Below are positions 1 to 8,202 of a stretch of 64,000 bases of DNA, in pieces (positions within the stretch are counted from its first letter, which is position 1; every line of letters begins with the position of its first letter). This stretch comes from Streptomyces sp. NBC_00457 (GTDB taxonomy: Bacteria > Actinomycetota > Actinomycetes > Streptomycetales > Streptomycetaceae), in assembly GCF_036014015.1 (NCBI RefSeq), contig NZ_CP107905.1, positions 2,418,001-2,482,000 on the forward strand, given 5' to 3'. The notes under the pieces were generated by a model. It was not told the origin of the DNA and did not search any database. It saw only the letters and a program-made list of their open reading frames with translations. Position numbers and translations under genes: made by a program.

Positions 1-765
1 GGCGGCCCGCGCGACCTCCGCCTGCGGCGCGTCGGGCCGGAACTCCAACGCACCGGCGTGCACGCTCAGCAGCGTCAGCCGGTGCGCGAGCACGTCGTGC
101 ATCTCCCGGGCGATGGCCTCGCGGGCCAGCCGCTGCGCCTGCTCGGCGCGCAGCTTCGCCTCCGTCTCGGCGCGCAGGGCGCGGTCGCGCAGGCTCAGCA
201 TGAGCTGCCGCTTGACTCGTACGAGCAGGCCGCAGGCGATGGTCGAGACGGTGAGCAGCGAGGTGAGCAGGACCGCCGGCACGAACGCCAGGTCGGGCTC
301 CGGGCGCCACCAGAAGTAGAGCGGGATGCCCGCCAGGGAAGTGCCGCCGATCCAGGCCACGTACTTGAAGGGCCGGTGCACGGCGAGCGAGAAGAAGATG
401 ATCAGGCCGGCGCCGCCCGCGGTGCCGGAGACGAAGCTGAGGGGAACCATCACGGCGGCGAGCCCGACCGGCCAGCGGCGGCGCAGCCAGACCAGGGCGC
501 AGGCGAGGGCGCCGAGCAACTGGTCGATGCCGGCGAGTGATTTCGAGGTGTTCGGGTCTCCGTTCACGGTGTCCGCGGCTGCCAGGCCGATCAGGACGGC
601 CAGCAGGAAGCAGGAGAAGTCGACGACCCAGTCCCGTGCGGTGCGCCGCGGTCGCCGCCCGGACGCTCCGACATCGGGGTCGAGCTCATGGATCACGGCG
701 GACGGGAACAGCCACCGGCGCCCCTGGAACGCCGACACAGCCTGCTCCGCCTTGTCACCAGTCAC
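1..765 (-). CDS. Sensor histidine kinase, N-terminal part (runs off left edge)
   Basis: This is the membrane-sensing half of a two-component kinase of the HisKA_3 (NarL-partner) class. The reverse strand reads from a GTG at 765 through several hydrophobic segments (about residues 50-155) and a short coiled stretch. It then reaches the H-box EAIAREMHDVLAHRL, whose His is the expected phosphorylation site, near residue 225. The ATPase domain and any response regulator lie beyond base 1. No strong ribosome binding site precedes the GTG, so a start a few codons away is possible. The neighbour at 946 is transcribed away from it. The family call is firm; the stimulus is unknown. Confidence 0.85.
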   Translation of the reverse strand, partial: MTGDKAEQAVSAFQGRRWLFPSAVIHELDPDVGASGRRPRRTARDWVVDFSCFLLAVLIGLAAADTVNGDPNTSKSLAGIDQLLGALACALVWLRRRWPVGLAAVMVPLSFVSGTAGGAGLIIFFSLAVHRPFKYVAWIGGTSLAGIPLYFWWRPEPDLAFVPAVLLTSLLTVSTIACGLLVRVKRQLMLSLRDRALRAETEAKLRAEQAQRLAREAIAREMHDVLAHRLTLLSVHAGALEFRPDAPQAEVARAA

Positions 766-945
766 GGTCGACAAATCTACGCAGTGCGGGCCCGCTCCAC
801 TTCCCCCGTATGCATGATCGACGACCAAAGTCGCACCGCCACAGACTTTCGGCGCGGGGCCGCGGACAGATCAAGGACTTCCGTCGAACTGGCCTCGCCC
901 CGCGGCCGATGACTGTGGGGGGTCCGCGGGGCGAGTGTCCTCACC

Positions 946-1146
946 ATGAAGGAATTGCTGGAGCTACTCGGATTCATCGCCCTGGCACAGGGCGCGATGG
1001 GCCTCGTGCACGAGTTCACCGACTGGAAGATCGGCCTCGTGCAGAGGATCGACTTTCTCGACGGCTACGGGATCTACGCGAGCGTCGCGTTCCTGGTGCT
1101 CGGGTTCGCGTTGTTCGCCGCCGCCGAGAGCCGGAAGTCCGGCTGA
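946..1146 (+). CDS. Small two-helix membrane protein, function unknown
   Basis: A 66-residue protein with an ATG start. Two hydrophobic stretches (about residues 6-20 and 43-60) flank a short polar, amphipathic middle. The last residues, ESRKSG, are charged and probably cytoplasmic. It does not resemble barstar, so it is not an obvious inhibitor for the RNase encoded convergently three bases downstream. Codon use is typical of the surrounding genes. I do not recognise a characterised family. Confidence 0.6.
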   Translation: MKELLELLGFIALAQGAMGLVHEFTDWKIGLVQRIDFLDGYGIYASVAFLVLGFALFAAAESRKSG

Positions 1147-1149
1147 GGC

Positions 1150-1536
1150 TCAGCAGCCGTAGTCGACCAGGTCGAACGACTCGTAGTGGTCCGCGGTGTA
1201 GTAGTCCTCCTGGTTCTCCTCACCGGTGACGATCCGGCGAGCTCCGCGCGTGGACGAACCCGGCGTGATGACCGTGTACTCGTGGTAATACCCGGTCGAC
1301 TGGGAAGGCAGGACGCCTTCGCGGTTCTGGAAGACCGTCCCGTCCTGCTCGTACGGGTACGGGCCGCCCTGCTCGATCAGGTCGAGCGTGTCGTGCGCCT
1401 GGGAGGGCAGGTCGGTGTAGCAGATGCTGCCGACGGCGGCGGCCGCCGGGGTGGCGGTGACGGTGCCGCCGATGAGAAGGGCGGACAGAACGGCGGCTGC
1501 GGCGCCGATGCGAGTGATCCGTGGGGGGAATCTCAT
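1150..1536 (-). CDS. Secreted guanyl-specific ribonuclease, RNase Sa family
   Basis: A 128-residue precursor of a small extracellular microbial RNase that cleaves RNA 3' of guanosine. An N-terminal signal peptide (basic residues followed by a hydrophobic run, about residues 6-36, ending in an Ala-rich site) precedes a mature domain of about 95 residues. Mature motifs match RNase Sa: QNRE, then YYHEYTVITPG with the catalytic Glu, TRGARR with the catalytic Arg, and ADHYESF with the catalytic His. One Cys near the mature N-terminus and the C-terminal Cys should form the single family disulfide. The ATG at 1536 was chosen because signal-peptide length then fits; an in-frame ATG at 1545 is an alternative. 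No barstar-like gene is adjacent. Confidence 0.9.
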   Translation of the reverse strand: MRFPPRITRIGAAAAVLSALLIGGTVTATPAAAAVGSICYTDLPSQAHDTLDLIEQGGPYPYEQDGTVFQNREGVLPSQSTGYYHEYTVITPGSSTRGARRIVTGEENQEDYYTADHYESFDLVDYGC

Positions 1537-1588
1537 GCCCCCCATGATGACGCGCGTAGACAGTGGCATGTCAATGTCAACTCCGGAG

Positions 1589-1624
1589 AATTTCCCGTCA
1601 AGTCCGATGAGTTTTCGGGAAATT
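1589..1624. promoter_or_regulatory. Inverted repeat upstream of the RNase gene
   Basis: AATTTCCCG (1589-1597) and CGGGAAATT (1616-1624) form a perfect 9-bp inverted repeat with an 18-base spacer. It lies 50-90 bases upstream of the RNase start, in AT-richer DNA that also holds TTGACA-like hexamers near 1570-1581. It may be an operator for the RNase gene; a role as a second weak terminator for the upstream gene is also possible. Confidence 0.4.
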
Positions 1625-1627
1625 AAC

Positions 1628-1663
1628 CTGCCGCCCGGCATCTTCACGCAGGCCGGGCGGCAG
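1628..1663 (-). terminator. Hairpin terminator after the RibD-like gene
   Basis: A perfect 12-bp stem, CTGCCGCCCGGC (1628-1639) with GCCGGGCGGCAG (1652-1663), encloses a 12-base loop. It begins five bases beyond the stop codon of the minus-strand reductase gene, which is the expected place for a Streptomyces terminator. There is no long T-run. Confidence 0.75.
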
Positions 1664-1667
1664 ATGG

Positions 1668-2294
1668 TCAGGCGTTCTCGGGCAGCTCGTAGGAGCCGTA
1701 CTCCGGGCGGCCCGCGAGGTTGTACGACTGGATGGAGACGCCCGTCGAGGTGATCCGTCCGCCGCTGTGCCGGAAGGCGGTCGGCACCGCGCCCTCCGGG
1801 AAGAGCCGGAAGCCGGCGCCCAGCACGACCGGGAAGGTCAGCAGGTGGACGGTGTCGACGAGGTCGAGGGCGAACAGGGACTGCAGGAGTGCGCCGCTGC
1901 CGTGGACCTGGATCTCGCCGTCGGTGCGCTCTTTGAGGGCGGTGACCTCCTTGGCCAGGTCGCCGCCGAGCACGGTGGTGCCGGACCACTCGGGGTCGGT
2001 GAGGGTGGACGAGGCGACGTACTTGGGCAGGGCGTTGAGCTTGGAGGCGACGGGGTCGGCGGGGTCGGTCACCTTCGGCCAGTACCCGGCGAAGATGTCG
2101 TAGGTACGGCGGCCGAGGAGGAACGCGTCGACGCTGCCGAAGACCTCGGTGACGAACGCGCCGAAGTCCTCCTCGGCGTAGGGAACGGTCCAGCCGCCCT
2201 GCTCGAAGCCGCCCCGGGTGTCCTCCTGCGGGCCGCCCGGTGCCTGGTAGACGCCGTCGAGGCTGACGAAGATCTGGGAGACGAGCTTGCCCAT
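1668..2294 (-). CDS. Dihydrofolate reductase-like protein (RibD C-terminal domain family)
   Basis: A 208-residue cytoplasmic protein with the fold of the RibD C-terminal/YyaP-type reductases. The start MGKLVSQIFVSLDGVYQ is the typical first strand and active-site loop, followed by LLGRRTYDIF, the dinucleotide-binding EIQVHGSGALLQSLF and the late strand PVVLGAGFRLFPEG. Length fits a stand-alone member. These proteins probably reduce small substrates with NAD(P)H, but most have no known physiological role. It appears monocistronic, with a hairpin terminator just downstream. Confidence 0.85.
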   Translation of the reverse strand: MGKLVSQIFVSLDGVYQAPGGPQEDTRGGFEQGGWTVPYAEEDFGAFVTEVFGSVDAFLLGRRTYDIFAGYWPKVTDPADPVASKLNALPKYVASSTLTDPEWSGTTVLGGDLAKEVTALKERTDGEIQVHGSGALLQSLFALDLVDTVHLLTFPVVLGAGFRLFPEGAVPTAFRHSGGRITSTGVSIQSYNLAGRPEYGSYELPENA

Positions 2295-2368
2295 GGCGGG
2301 TGCCTTCTCTCTGTGGTGGGGTCTGTTGTCATCACCTCAGACCCCACCGGCACCCGCAACTCATCGGT

Positions 2369-2790
2369 TCAGCCCGCGTGGGTCGAGAAGAGCCCGCCCG
2401 TGGGTCCCTGCTTCTCGCCGAGTCCCTCGCCGCCGAAGTCGGCCGAGTTCAGGTCGATGAAGTTGCCGCGCCGGCGATGATCATCGTGCCGTGGCCGGTG
2501 AACTTGTCCAGGACGAAGCCCTCGCCGCCCTTCATGCCGGTCCTGCCGCCCTGGAAGGCGATCCCGAAGTCGACGGTGGGCGTCCTTCTCGGCGAACTAC
2601 GCGCGCGTGCCGTCGAGTTCGAGGGCGCGCATCTCGCCCGGAACGCGATCGACTCACCCGCGAGGACGCGCTGGCCGACCTGCATGGCGGTGCCCATGGC
2701 CTGGCGCAGCATGCCGCCCATGCCGCCGCCCACGCAAGGTTCCGGCGATGCGTCCGCCCGGGCGACCTCGACGTCCGTTCGCCGCCAGCA
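2369..2790 (-). pseudogene. Decayed AIM24 (TIGR00266-like) family gene
   Basis: No intact frame covers this stretch, but the reverse strand carries pieces resembling AIM24-family proteins. Upstream is GGMGGMLRQAMGTAMQVGQ running into RVLAGESIAF. Further on is VDFGIAFQGG then GGEGFVLDKFTGHGTM, and in another frame FIDLNSADFGGEGLGE up to a TGA at 2369-2371. The intervening part reads in a different frame and the first strand-rich half of the domain is short, implying at least two frameshifts and a deletion. There is no plausible start with a ribosome binding site. This explains the 526-bp gap before the SDR gene. The family assignment rests on remembered motif similarity. Confidence 0.45.
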
Positions 2791-2820
2791 CCGTGCAGCC
2801 CTCGCCGCTGGGATGGGTGC

Positions 2821-3564
2821 ATGACTTCTTACGGAACTCTCAACGGCAAGGTGGCCCTGGTGACCGGCGGCAGCCGCGGTATCGGTGCGGCGACGGCAGT
2901 GCGGCTGGCCCGGGAGGGCGCGGACGTGGCCGTCACCTACGTGAGCGGCAAGGACGCGGCCGAGGACGTCGTACGCGCCGTCGAGGCGCTCGGGCGGCGG
3001 GCGGTGGCCCTGCGCGCGGACTCCGCGGACGCGCAGGAGGCGGCCGGGGCGGTGACGCGTACGGCGGAGGCGCTGGGCGGGCTGGACGTCCTGGTGAACA
3101 ACGTGGGCGTCGGCCTGCTCGGGCCGCTGGCGAGCCTCTCGGTCGGCGATGTCGACCGGCTGCTCGCCGTGAACGTGCGCGGGGTGTTCCTGGCCTCCCA
3201 GGCAGCCGCCGCGCGGATGTCTGAGGGCGGGCGGATCATCACGATCGGTACCTGCATGACCCAGCGGGTGCCGGGCCCGGGCGGGACGCTGTACGCCATG
3301 AGCAAGTCGGCGCTGATCGGGCTGACGAAGGCGCTCGCGCGGGAGCTGGGTGCGCGCGGAATCACGGCCAACATCGTCCATCCCGGACCCATCGACACGG
3401 ACATGAACCCGGGGGACGGCTCGTACGCGCCCGGCCAGGCGGCGATGACGGCGCTGGGGCGTTTCGGCACGTCCGAGGAGGTGGCGTCGATGGTCGCGTA
3501 CCTGGCGGGCGCCGACTACGTCACGGGCGCCGAGTTCGCCGTGGACGGCGGGCACGCGGCGTGA
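2821..3564 (+). CDS. Short-chain dehydrogenase/reductase with altered active site
   Basis: A 247-residue classical SDR, NAD(P)-dependent and cytoplasmic. The Rossmann motif TGGSRGIG lies at about residues 14-21, NNVG (usually NNAG) near 94, and the catalytic YAMSK near 159. The position normally occupied by the catalytic Ser, about 13 residues before the Tyr, reads IGTCM, so Thr replaces Ser. The substrate-binding region continues IVHPGPIDTDMNPGDG and the end GAEFAVDGGHAA is normal. Substrate cannot be inferred. The gene converges on the DUF6236 gene with a three-base gap. Confidence 0.88.
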   Translation: MTSYGTLNGKVALVTGGSRGIGAATAVRLAREGADVAVTYVSGKDAAEDVVRAVEALGRRAVALRADSADAQEAAGAVTRTAEALGGLDVLVNNVGVGLLGPLASLSVGDVDRLLAVNVRGVFLASQAAAARMSEGGRIITIGTCMTQRVPGPGGTLYAMSKSALIGLTKALARELGARGITANIVHPGPIDTDMNPGDGSYAPGQAAMTALGRFGTSEEVASMVAYLAGADYVTGAEFAVDGGHAA

Positions 3565-3567
3565 CCG

Positions 3568-4581
3568 TCACGTCAGCGTCTCCTTGACCCGGTGCAGGTA
3601 GCTGAAGTCGTGGCCGTCACGGGTTCTCGTCAACGGGCGGATCTCACGGGTGGCCACGTTCAGCGCATAGCCGCCGACCGCGCCCAGGACCCAGGTCAGG
3701 CCGGGTTCCACCATGCTCCCGGCGGCCGCTCCCAAGGCGAGGGTCACCATCACCGACCGCTCCACCCAGGCCATACGGCTGCTCTTCGCGGCCCCGCGGT
3801 AGTCCTGCACGGACTCGTCGATCTCGCGACGCAGCTGGGAGAGGACATCCGCGGGGTGTTCGTAATCGCGCCGCAGATCGCCGAGCAGTCGGTGCAGGGC
3901 GCGCATCAGGCGCTGCCGCTCGTCTGCGTACCGGTCGCGGAAGGCGAGGACGTCGGCGGTGGGGGTGCCGGGGGCGGGGACCGGGAGCAGCCCGCCGAGT
4001 TCCGTCTCGTACGCGCGCAGGCCTCGCTCGGCCGGGGCGCGCAGCGAGCAGTCGTACGCGTCCGGGCGGTCGGTGTACGGGACGTACGAGTCCGGTCCCT
4101 CCAGGGCCAGTTCGCGCGCCAGCACGCCGATGATCAGTTCCTGGACCTGCTTCGGTACGGCGAGCCTCCACCAATGGTCCTCGCCTCGCTCGGCGAGGCC
4201 GAGGCGCAGCAGCTCCCGTTCCAGCTGGCGGCCGAGCTTAGACCGGTAGATGAAGGCCTCCGGCGGCGACGGCAGCGAGGGCCGGTCAGAGCTGTCCGCC
4301 ATGCGGCGCAGTTCCTGGCGCAGCACCTCGGCAGTGAGATTGCCGCCGCCGTCACGGCGCCTGTAGCTCGGGTCGTACAGCAGATCCATCGAGCGTTCGT
4401 CGAAGTGGAGCGGCCGGTACAGGGACCGGTCCCGCAGCTCCTTCAGCTCCGCCGAGACCGCGGCCTCGTAGACCTCGCGTTCCCGCGGTACGACCGAGGC
4501 GATCCCGTCCCAGTACAGCAGTGCCTGGTGCAGGACCTCCGTCGGTGGCTTCACCAACGGGTAGTAGAGCAGAACCGCCAT
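3568..4581 (-). CDS. DUF6236 family protein
   Basis: A 337-residue protein of unknown function that starts at the ATG at 4581, seven bases after a strong GGGGAGG ribosome binding site. The N-terminal part (LYYPLVKPP, then LLYWDGIASVVP) is characteristic of DUF6236 proteins, which occur in variable actinobacterial and proteobacterial loci. The middle is rich in Arg and Glu and likely helical. Residues about 282-315 form two hydrophobic helices separated by a short turn (MVTLALGAAAGSMVEPG), suggesting membrane association of the C-terminus. It lies downstream of the allantoicase gene but is separated from it by a hairpin. Confidence 0.65.
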   Translation of the reverse strand: MAVLLYYPLVKPPTEVLHQALLYWDGIASVVPREREVYEAAVSAELKELRDRSLYRPLHFDERSMDLLYDPSYRRRDGGGNLTAEVLRQELRRMADSSDRPSLPSPPEAFIYRSKLGRQLERELLRLGLAERGEDHWWRLAVPKQVQELIIGVLARELALEGPDSYVPYTDRPDAYDCSLRAPAERGLRAYETELGGLLPVPAPGTPTADVLAFRDRYADERQRLMRALHRLLGDLRRDYEHPADVLSQLRREIDESVQDYRGAAKSSRMAWVERSVMVTLALGAAAGSMVEPGLTWVLGAVGGYALNVATREIRPLTRTRDGHDFSYLHRVKETLT

Positions 4582-4590
4582 CACGCCTCC

Positions 4591-4626
4591 CCGTGAACAC
4601 CCCTGTCGCACAAGGGGTGTTCACGG
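4591..4626 (-). terminator. Strong hairpin after allantoicase gene
   Basis: A perfect 14-bp inverted repeat, CCGTGAACACCCCT (4591-4604) and AGGGGTGTTCACGG (4613-4626), has an 8-base loop. It starts nine bases past the allantoicase stop codon and ends just before the ribosome binding site of the DUF6236 gene. It should terminate or attenuate transcription leaving the all operon. Confidence 0.8.
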
Positions 4627-4635
4627 TAGCGGAGT

Positions 4636-5751
4636 TCAGCCGCCCAGTTCCTGGTGTCGCGCCGCCAGCCCCGCCGCGCCCTGCTGTGTCAGCGAGCCGT
4701 GCAGCCGCAGGCGGGAGATGCCGCCGTCGGGGTAGATGTCCACGCGCGCGTGCGTGCCGACGGCGGGGGCGGACAGGACGAAGCGGTGGTTGGTGTCGGG
4801 CTGGAGGCGGGTACGCGGGAGGATCTCTGTCCACTCGCCGCTCTCGCCGTCCTTCACCGATACCGATGCCCAGCCGGCGCTGTTGCCCTTCAGATACGCC
4901 GTGTCGATCTCGATCGCGCGGATCTCGGACTGGGCCACCAGCCGGTACTTGATCCAGTCGTTGCCCTGGTCGCGGCGGCGGCGGGTCTCCCAGCCGTCGT
5001 CCATCTTGCGGGAGCGGCCCGGCTGGATGGTGTTGGTGGCCGGTGAGTAGAAAAGGTTGGAGGCGTCCTCGGCCTGGCCGCCGTTCTCCAGGGCGACCAC
5101 GTCGAAGGTGCCCAGGACCGCGAGCCACGCCGGGTCCGGGACGACCTCGCCGTAGACGCGCAGGCGGGCGATGCCGCCGTCGGGGTGCTGGTTGACGCGG
5201 AGGTGGGTGAAGCGCTGCTCCACGGAGACCTCGAAGCCGTTCGCCGCGTGGCCGCCCACCGCGGTGCGCGGGACCAGCGTCGTCCACTTCACGTCGTCGC
5301 CCAGCAGCTCCTCGGGGGACGGGAAGCCCGCCACCGACGTGGCCTCGATGGACACGGCCTGCGGGTAGTTGCCGCGGAAATGGGCCGTGTCGACGACGAT
5401 CCCGCGGATCACGCCGGGCGCGCCGAGGCGGACAAGCGCCCAGTCGTGGTCCTCGGCCGTCGGCCAGGGGTGGTCGGCCGAGGCGCCGCGGCGGCGGCGC
5501 GTCTCCCAGCCGTCCATGATCTTGCCCTTGTGCCCGAAGTGCTCCGGGTCGAACTCGGCGTGCCCGGGCACCAGCAGGTTCTCGCGCTGGGCGAAGAACT
5601 CGTCGTTGGCGGCGATGACACCGGCGCCGAGCTGCCGGTCGGCGAGGTCGGCGTACTGGGTGAAGGGGAAGTCGGCGGTGCGGTAGTCCGCGTACGGGTC
5701 ACCGCCTCCGTACGGGTTCGCGTCGCCGGTGAAACTCGGGGTCGCCGTCAC
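4636..5751 (-). CDS. alc: Allantoicase
   Basis: This enzyme hydrolyses allantoate to ureidoglycolate and urea, the third step from urate. The protein has 371 residues counted from the GTG at 5751 and contains the two tandem allantoicase domains of the family. Each domain carries the near-identical motif DGWETRRRR (about residues 80-88 and 252-260), and each ends in a beta strand like NQHPDGGIARLRVYGE or DIYPDGGISRLRLHGS. The longer upstream reading frame overlaps allantoinase and has no family similarity, so the GTG is preferred. It lies 44 bases after allantoinase in the same direction, so the two are probably one operon controlled from the allB-allR intergenic region. Confidence 0.95.
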   Translation of the reverse strand: MTATPSFTGDANPYGGGDPYADYRTADFPFTQYADLADRQLGAGVIAANDEFFAQRENLLVPGHAEFDPEHFGHKGKIMDGWETRRRRGASADHPWPTAEDHDWALVRLGAPGVIRGIVVDTAHFRGNYPQAVSIEATSVAGFPSPEELLGDDVKWTTLVPRTAVGGHAANGFEVSVEQRFTHLRVNQHPDGGIARLRVYGEVVPDPAWLAVLGTFDVVALENGGQAEDASNLFYSPATNTIQPGRSRKMDDGWETRRRRDQGNDWIKYRLVAQSEIRAIEIDTAYLKGNSAGWASVSVKDGESGEWTEILPRTRLQPDTNHRFVLSAPAVGTHARVDIYPDGGISRLRLHGSLTQQGAAGLAARHQELGG

Positions 5752-5795
5752 AAGGTCTGCCTTTCGGGAGTCGGCCGCTGCGGGTGCGGGGTCGA

Positions 5796-7133
5796 TCAGG
5801 GGGTGCGGGTGAGGAGCCGGCCCTTCGGGTCCGTGAACTCGCCGTCCACCACGATGCGTTCGCCGCGCAGCCAGGTGGATCTGACGACGCCGTACAGGGT
5901 CTTGCCCGCGTACGCCGTGACGCGGTTGCGGTGCTGGAGGGCCGCCGGGTCCACGGTGAACGTCGCGTCGGGTGCGAGGACCGCGAAGTCGGCGTCGCGG
6001 CCGGCCTCGATGGCGCCCTTCTGGCCGAGACCGACGAGCTGAGCCGTCCGCTCGGACATCCAGCGCACGACGTCCTCCAGGCCGTGACCGCGCCTGCGCG
6101 CCTCGGTCCACACCGCCGCCAGGCTCAGCTGCAGCCCCGAGATGCCGCCCCACGCCGTCGCGAAGTCATCGGTCTTCAGGTCGGCCGTGGACGGTGAGTG
6201 GTCGGTGACCACGCAGTCGATCGTGCCGTCGGCCAGCGCCTGCCACAGCAGGTCCTGGTTGGCGGCCTCACGGATGGGCGGGCAGCACTTGAACTCGCTG
6301 GCCCCGTCCGGGACTTCCTCGGCGGTCAACGTCAGATAGTGCGGGCAGGTCTCCACGGTGAGACGGACGCCTTCCGCCTTCGCCTCGGCGATCAGCGGCA
6401 GCGCGTCGCTCGACGACAGGTGCAGCACATGCACGCGTGCGTCCAGGCGCTTGGCCTGGGCGATCAGCTGGGCGATCGCCGTGTCCTCGGCGTCGCGCGG
6501 GCGCGAGGCGAGGAAGTGCGCGTACTTCGGGCCGCCGTGCTGCGGGGCCGCGGAGAGGTGGTGCGGGTCCTCGGCGTGCACGATCAGCAGGCCGCCGAAG
6601 GAGGCGATCTCGGCCAGGGAGCGGGCGAGTTGCTCCTGGTCGAGGTGCGGGAACTCGTCCACGCCCGACGGGGACAGGAACGCCTTGAAGCCGAAGACAC
6701 CGGTGTCGTGCAGCGGGCGCAGGTCCGTGACGTTGTCGGGCAGGGCGCCGCCCCAGAAGCCGACGTCGATGTGCGCCTTGTCGGCGGCCACCTTCTGCTT
6801 CGTACGGAGGTTCTCGACCGTCGTGGTCGGCGGCAGGGAGTTGAGCGGCATGTCGACGAGGGTGGTGATGCCGCCGGCGGCCGCGGCGCGCGTGGCGGTC
6901 CAGAAGCCCTCCCACTCGGTGCGGCCGGGGTCGTTGACGTGCACGTGGGTGTCGACCAGGCCGGGCAGCAGGACGTCGTCGCCGAAGTCCTCAAGCCGGG
7001 CGCCGGACGGGACTTCGGCGTCGTACGGGAGCACGGCCGTGATCTTGCCGGCGGAGACCGCGACCGAGGCGGCCCGCGTCCCCTCCGGGGTGATGACGCG
7101 CGTCGAGCGCAGCACCAGTTCAGCGTCGGACAC
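5796..7133 (-). CDS. allB: Allantoinase
   Basis: A 445-residue metal-dependent amidohydrolase of the cyclic-amidohydrolase family; it opens the hydantoin ring of allantoin to give allantoate. Metal ligands are visible: HVH (His63, His65), the probable carbamylated Lys150 in [11 protein letters not shown], His186 in IVHAEDP, His in VLHLSSS, and Asp in VVTDHSPS. The metal-binding pattern and the pairing with allantoicase favour allantoinase over dihydropyrimidinase or dihydroorotase. It is the first gene of the minus-strand all operon. Two adjacent palindromes lie 26-58 bases upstream of its start, and the IclR-family gene allR is divergent. Confidence 0.95.
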   Translation of the reverse strand: MSDAELVLRSTRVITPEGTRAASVAVSAGKITAVLPYDAEVPSGARLEDFGDDVLLPGLVDTHVHVNDPGRTEWEGFWTATRAAAAGGITTLVDMPLNSLPPTTTVENLRTKQKVAADKAHIDVGFWGGALPDNVTDLRPLHDTGVFGFKAFLSPSGVDEFPHLDQEQLARSLAEIASFGGLLIVHAEDPHHLSAAPQHGGPKYAHFLASRPRDAEDTAIAQLIAQAKRLDARVHVLHLSSSDALPLIAEAKAEGVRLTVETCPHYLTLTAEEVPDGASEFKCCPPIREAANQDLLWQALADGTIDCVVTDHSPSTADLKTDDFATAWGGISGLQLSLAAVWTEARRRGHGLEDVVRWMSERTAQLVGLGQKGAIEAGRDADFAVLAPDATFTVDPAALQHRNRVTAYAGKTLYGVVRSTWLRGERIVVDGEFTDPKGRLLTRTP

Positions 7134-7159
7134 CCGGACCCCTCTCTGCCGCCGTTTAC

Positions 7160-7191
7160 TTCCGCGTAACGGAATTCAACTTTCTGTTGAA
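7160..7191. promoter_or_regulatory. Composite palindromic operator upstream of allB (putative AllR site)
   Basis: TTCCGCGTAACGGAA (7160-7174) abuts TTCAACTTTCTGTTGAA (7175-7191). Both are perfect palindromes with 5- or 6-base arms. The same pair of elements, in the same relative order when read in the gene's direction, occurs at 10044-10076 and 36355-36388. The distance from the allB start fits an operator overlapping the promoter. Assignment to AllR is inference from position. Confidence 0.7.
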
Positions 7192-7267
7192 GGAGTCTCG
7201 TCTCCCGTTCCCGCGCCGTCAAGGGCACACTTCTCCACAGTGCACCCCACGGCAATACTCTGGACGT

Positions 7268-7282
7268 TTCCACAAAGTGGAA
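7268..7282. promoter_or_regulatory. Second palindrome in the allB-allR intergenic region
   Basis: TTCCACAAAGTGGAA is a perfect 15-bp palindrome of the TTCC-N7-GGAA type, 120 bases upstream of allR. It resembles the 15-bp half of the composite operators but lacks an obvious adjacent TTCAA-N7-TTGAA element. It may mediate autoregulation of allR. Confidence 0.6.
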
Positions 7283-7401
7283 TTACAGTTCCGGCAAGCA
7301 GAACGTAGCTACGCACAAGCGGGGAGTCAACCGACCGACGGGTAGGCTTCTGCTCTTCCTGCCTGTCCCGAAAAGGCCGCCAGTCCCGAAAGGAACGCGC
7401 C

Positions 7402-8202
7402 GTGCCGACGTCCAGCGCCAGCACCACCGACTCCGCCAAGTCCACCACGGGCGGGGTCCAGTCCCTCGAGCGCGCCTTCGATCTGCTCGAGCGCATGGCG
7501 GACGCGGGCGGCGAGGTCGGGCTGAGCGAGCTGTCCGCCAGCAGCGGGCTGCCGCTGCCGACCATCCACCGCCTCATGCGCACGCTGGTGGCCTGCGGTT
7601 ACGTACGCCAGCAGGCCAACCGCCGCTATGCGCTGGGCCCCCGCCTGATCCGGCTCGGCGAGTCCGCCTCACGGCTGCTCGGCACCTGGGCCCGCCCCTA
7701 TCTCGCCCGCCTGGTCGAGGAGACCGGCGAGACGGCGAACATGGCCCTGCTCGACGGCGACGAGATCGTGTACGTGGCGCAGGTGCCGTCGAAGCACTCG
7801 ATGCGCATGTTCACCGAGGTCGGCCGGCGGGTGCTGCCGCACTCCACGGGCGTGGGCAAGGCCCTGCTGGCGAACACGCCGGACGACGAGGTGCGCGCCC
7901 TGCTCGCCCGCACCGGCATGCCCGCCGCCACGGAGAAGACGATCACCACGCCGGAGGGCTTCCTCGCGGCCCTGGACGACGTACGACGGCTCGGCTACGC
8001 GGTCGACGACAACGAGCAGGAGATCGGCGTCCGCTGCCTCGCGGTCTCGGTCCCCAACTCCCCCACCGCGGCGGCACTTTCCATCTCCGGCCCGGCGGGA
8101 CGGGTCACCGAGACGGCGACGGAGCGGATCGTGCCGGTGCTCCAGCAGGTGGCCGGCGAACTCTCCGAGGCACTGGCCACCAGCCAGAACCACGCCTCGT
8201 AA
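7402..8202 (+). CDS. allR: IclR-family transcriptional regulator AllR
   Basis: A 266-residue regulator. After a Ser/Thr-rich leader, residues 15-75 form the winged helix-turn-helix (GLSELSASSGLPLPTIHR, then LVACGYVRQ). Residues about 90-260 form the IclR ligand-binding domain, with the typical LPHSTGVGKALLA and ISVSGP-like ISISGPAGRV segments. The GTG start follows AAAGGA by eight bases. It is divergent from allB-alc, the arrangement known for the S. coelicolor allantoin repressor AllR. Purine-pathway glyoxylate derivatives or allantoin are plausible ligands, by analogy with IclR/AllR family members. Its stop codon overlaps the start of the next gene. Confidence 0.88.
   Translation: MPTSSASTTDSAKSTTGGVQSLERAFDLLERMADAGGEVGLSELSASSGLPLPTIHRLMRTLVACGYVRQQANRRYALGPRLIRLGESASRLLGTWARPYLARLVEETGETANMALLDGDEIVYVAQVPSKHSMRMFTEVGRRVLPHSTGVGKALLANTPDDEVRALLARTGMPAATEKTITTPEGFLAALDDVRRLGYAVDDNEQEIGVRCLAVSVPNSPTAAALSISGPAGRVTETATERIVPVLQQVAGELSEALATSQNHAS

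Noticed and set aside
946..1146. Barstar-type inhibitor for the neighbouring RNase
   Set aside because: The protein is shorter than barstar, has two membrane-like helices and lacks barstar motifs.
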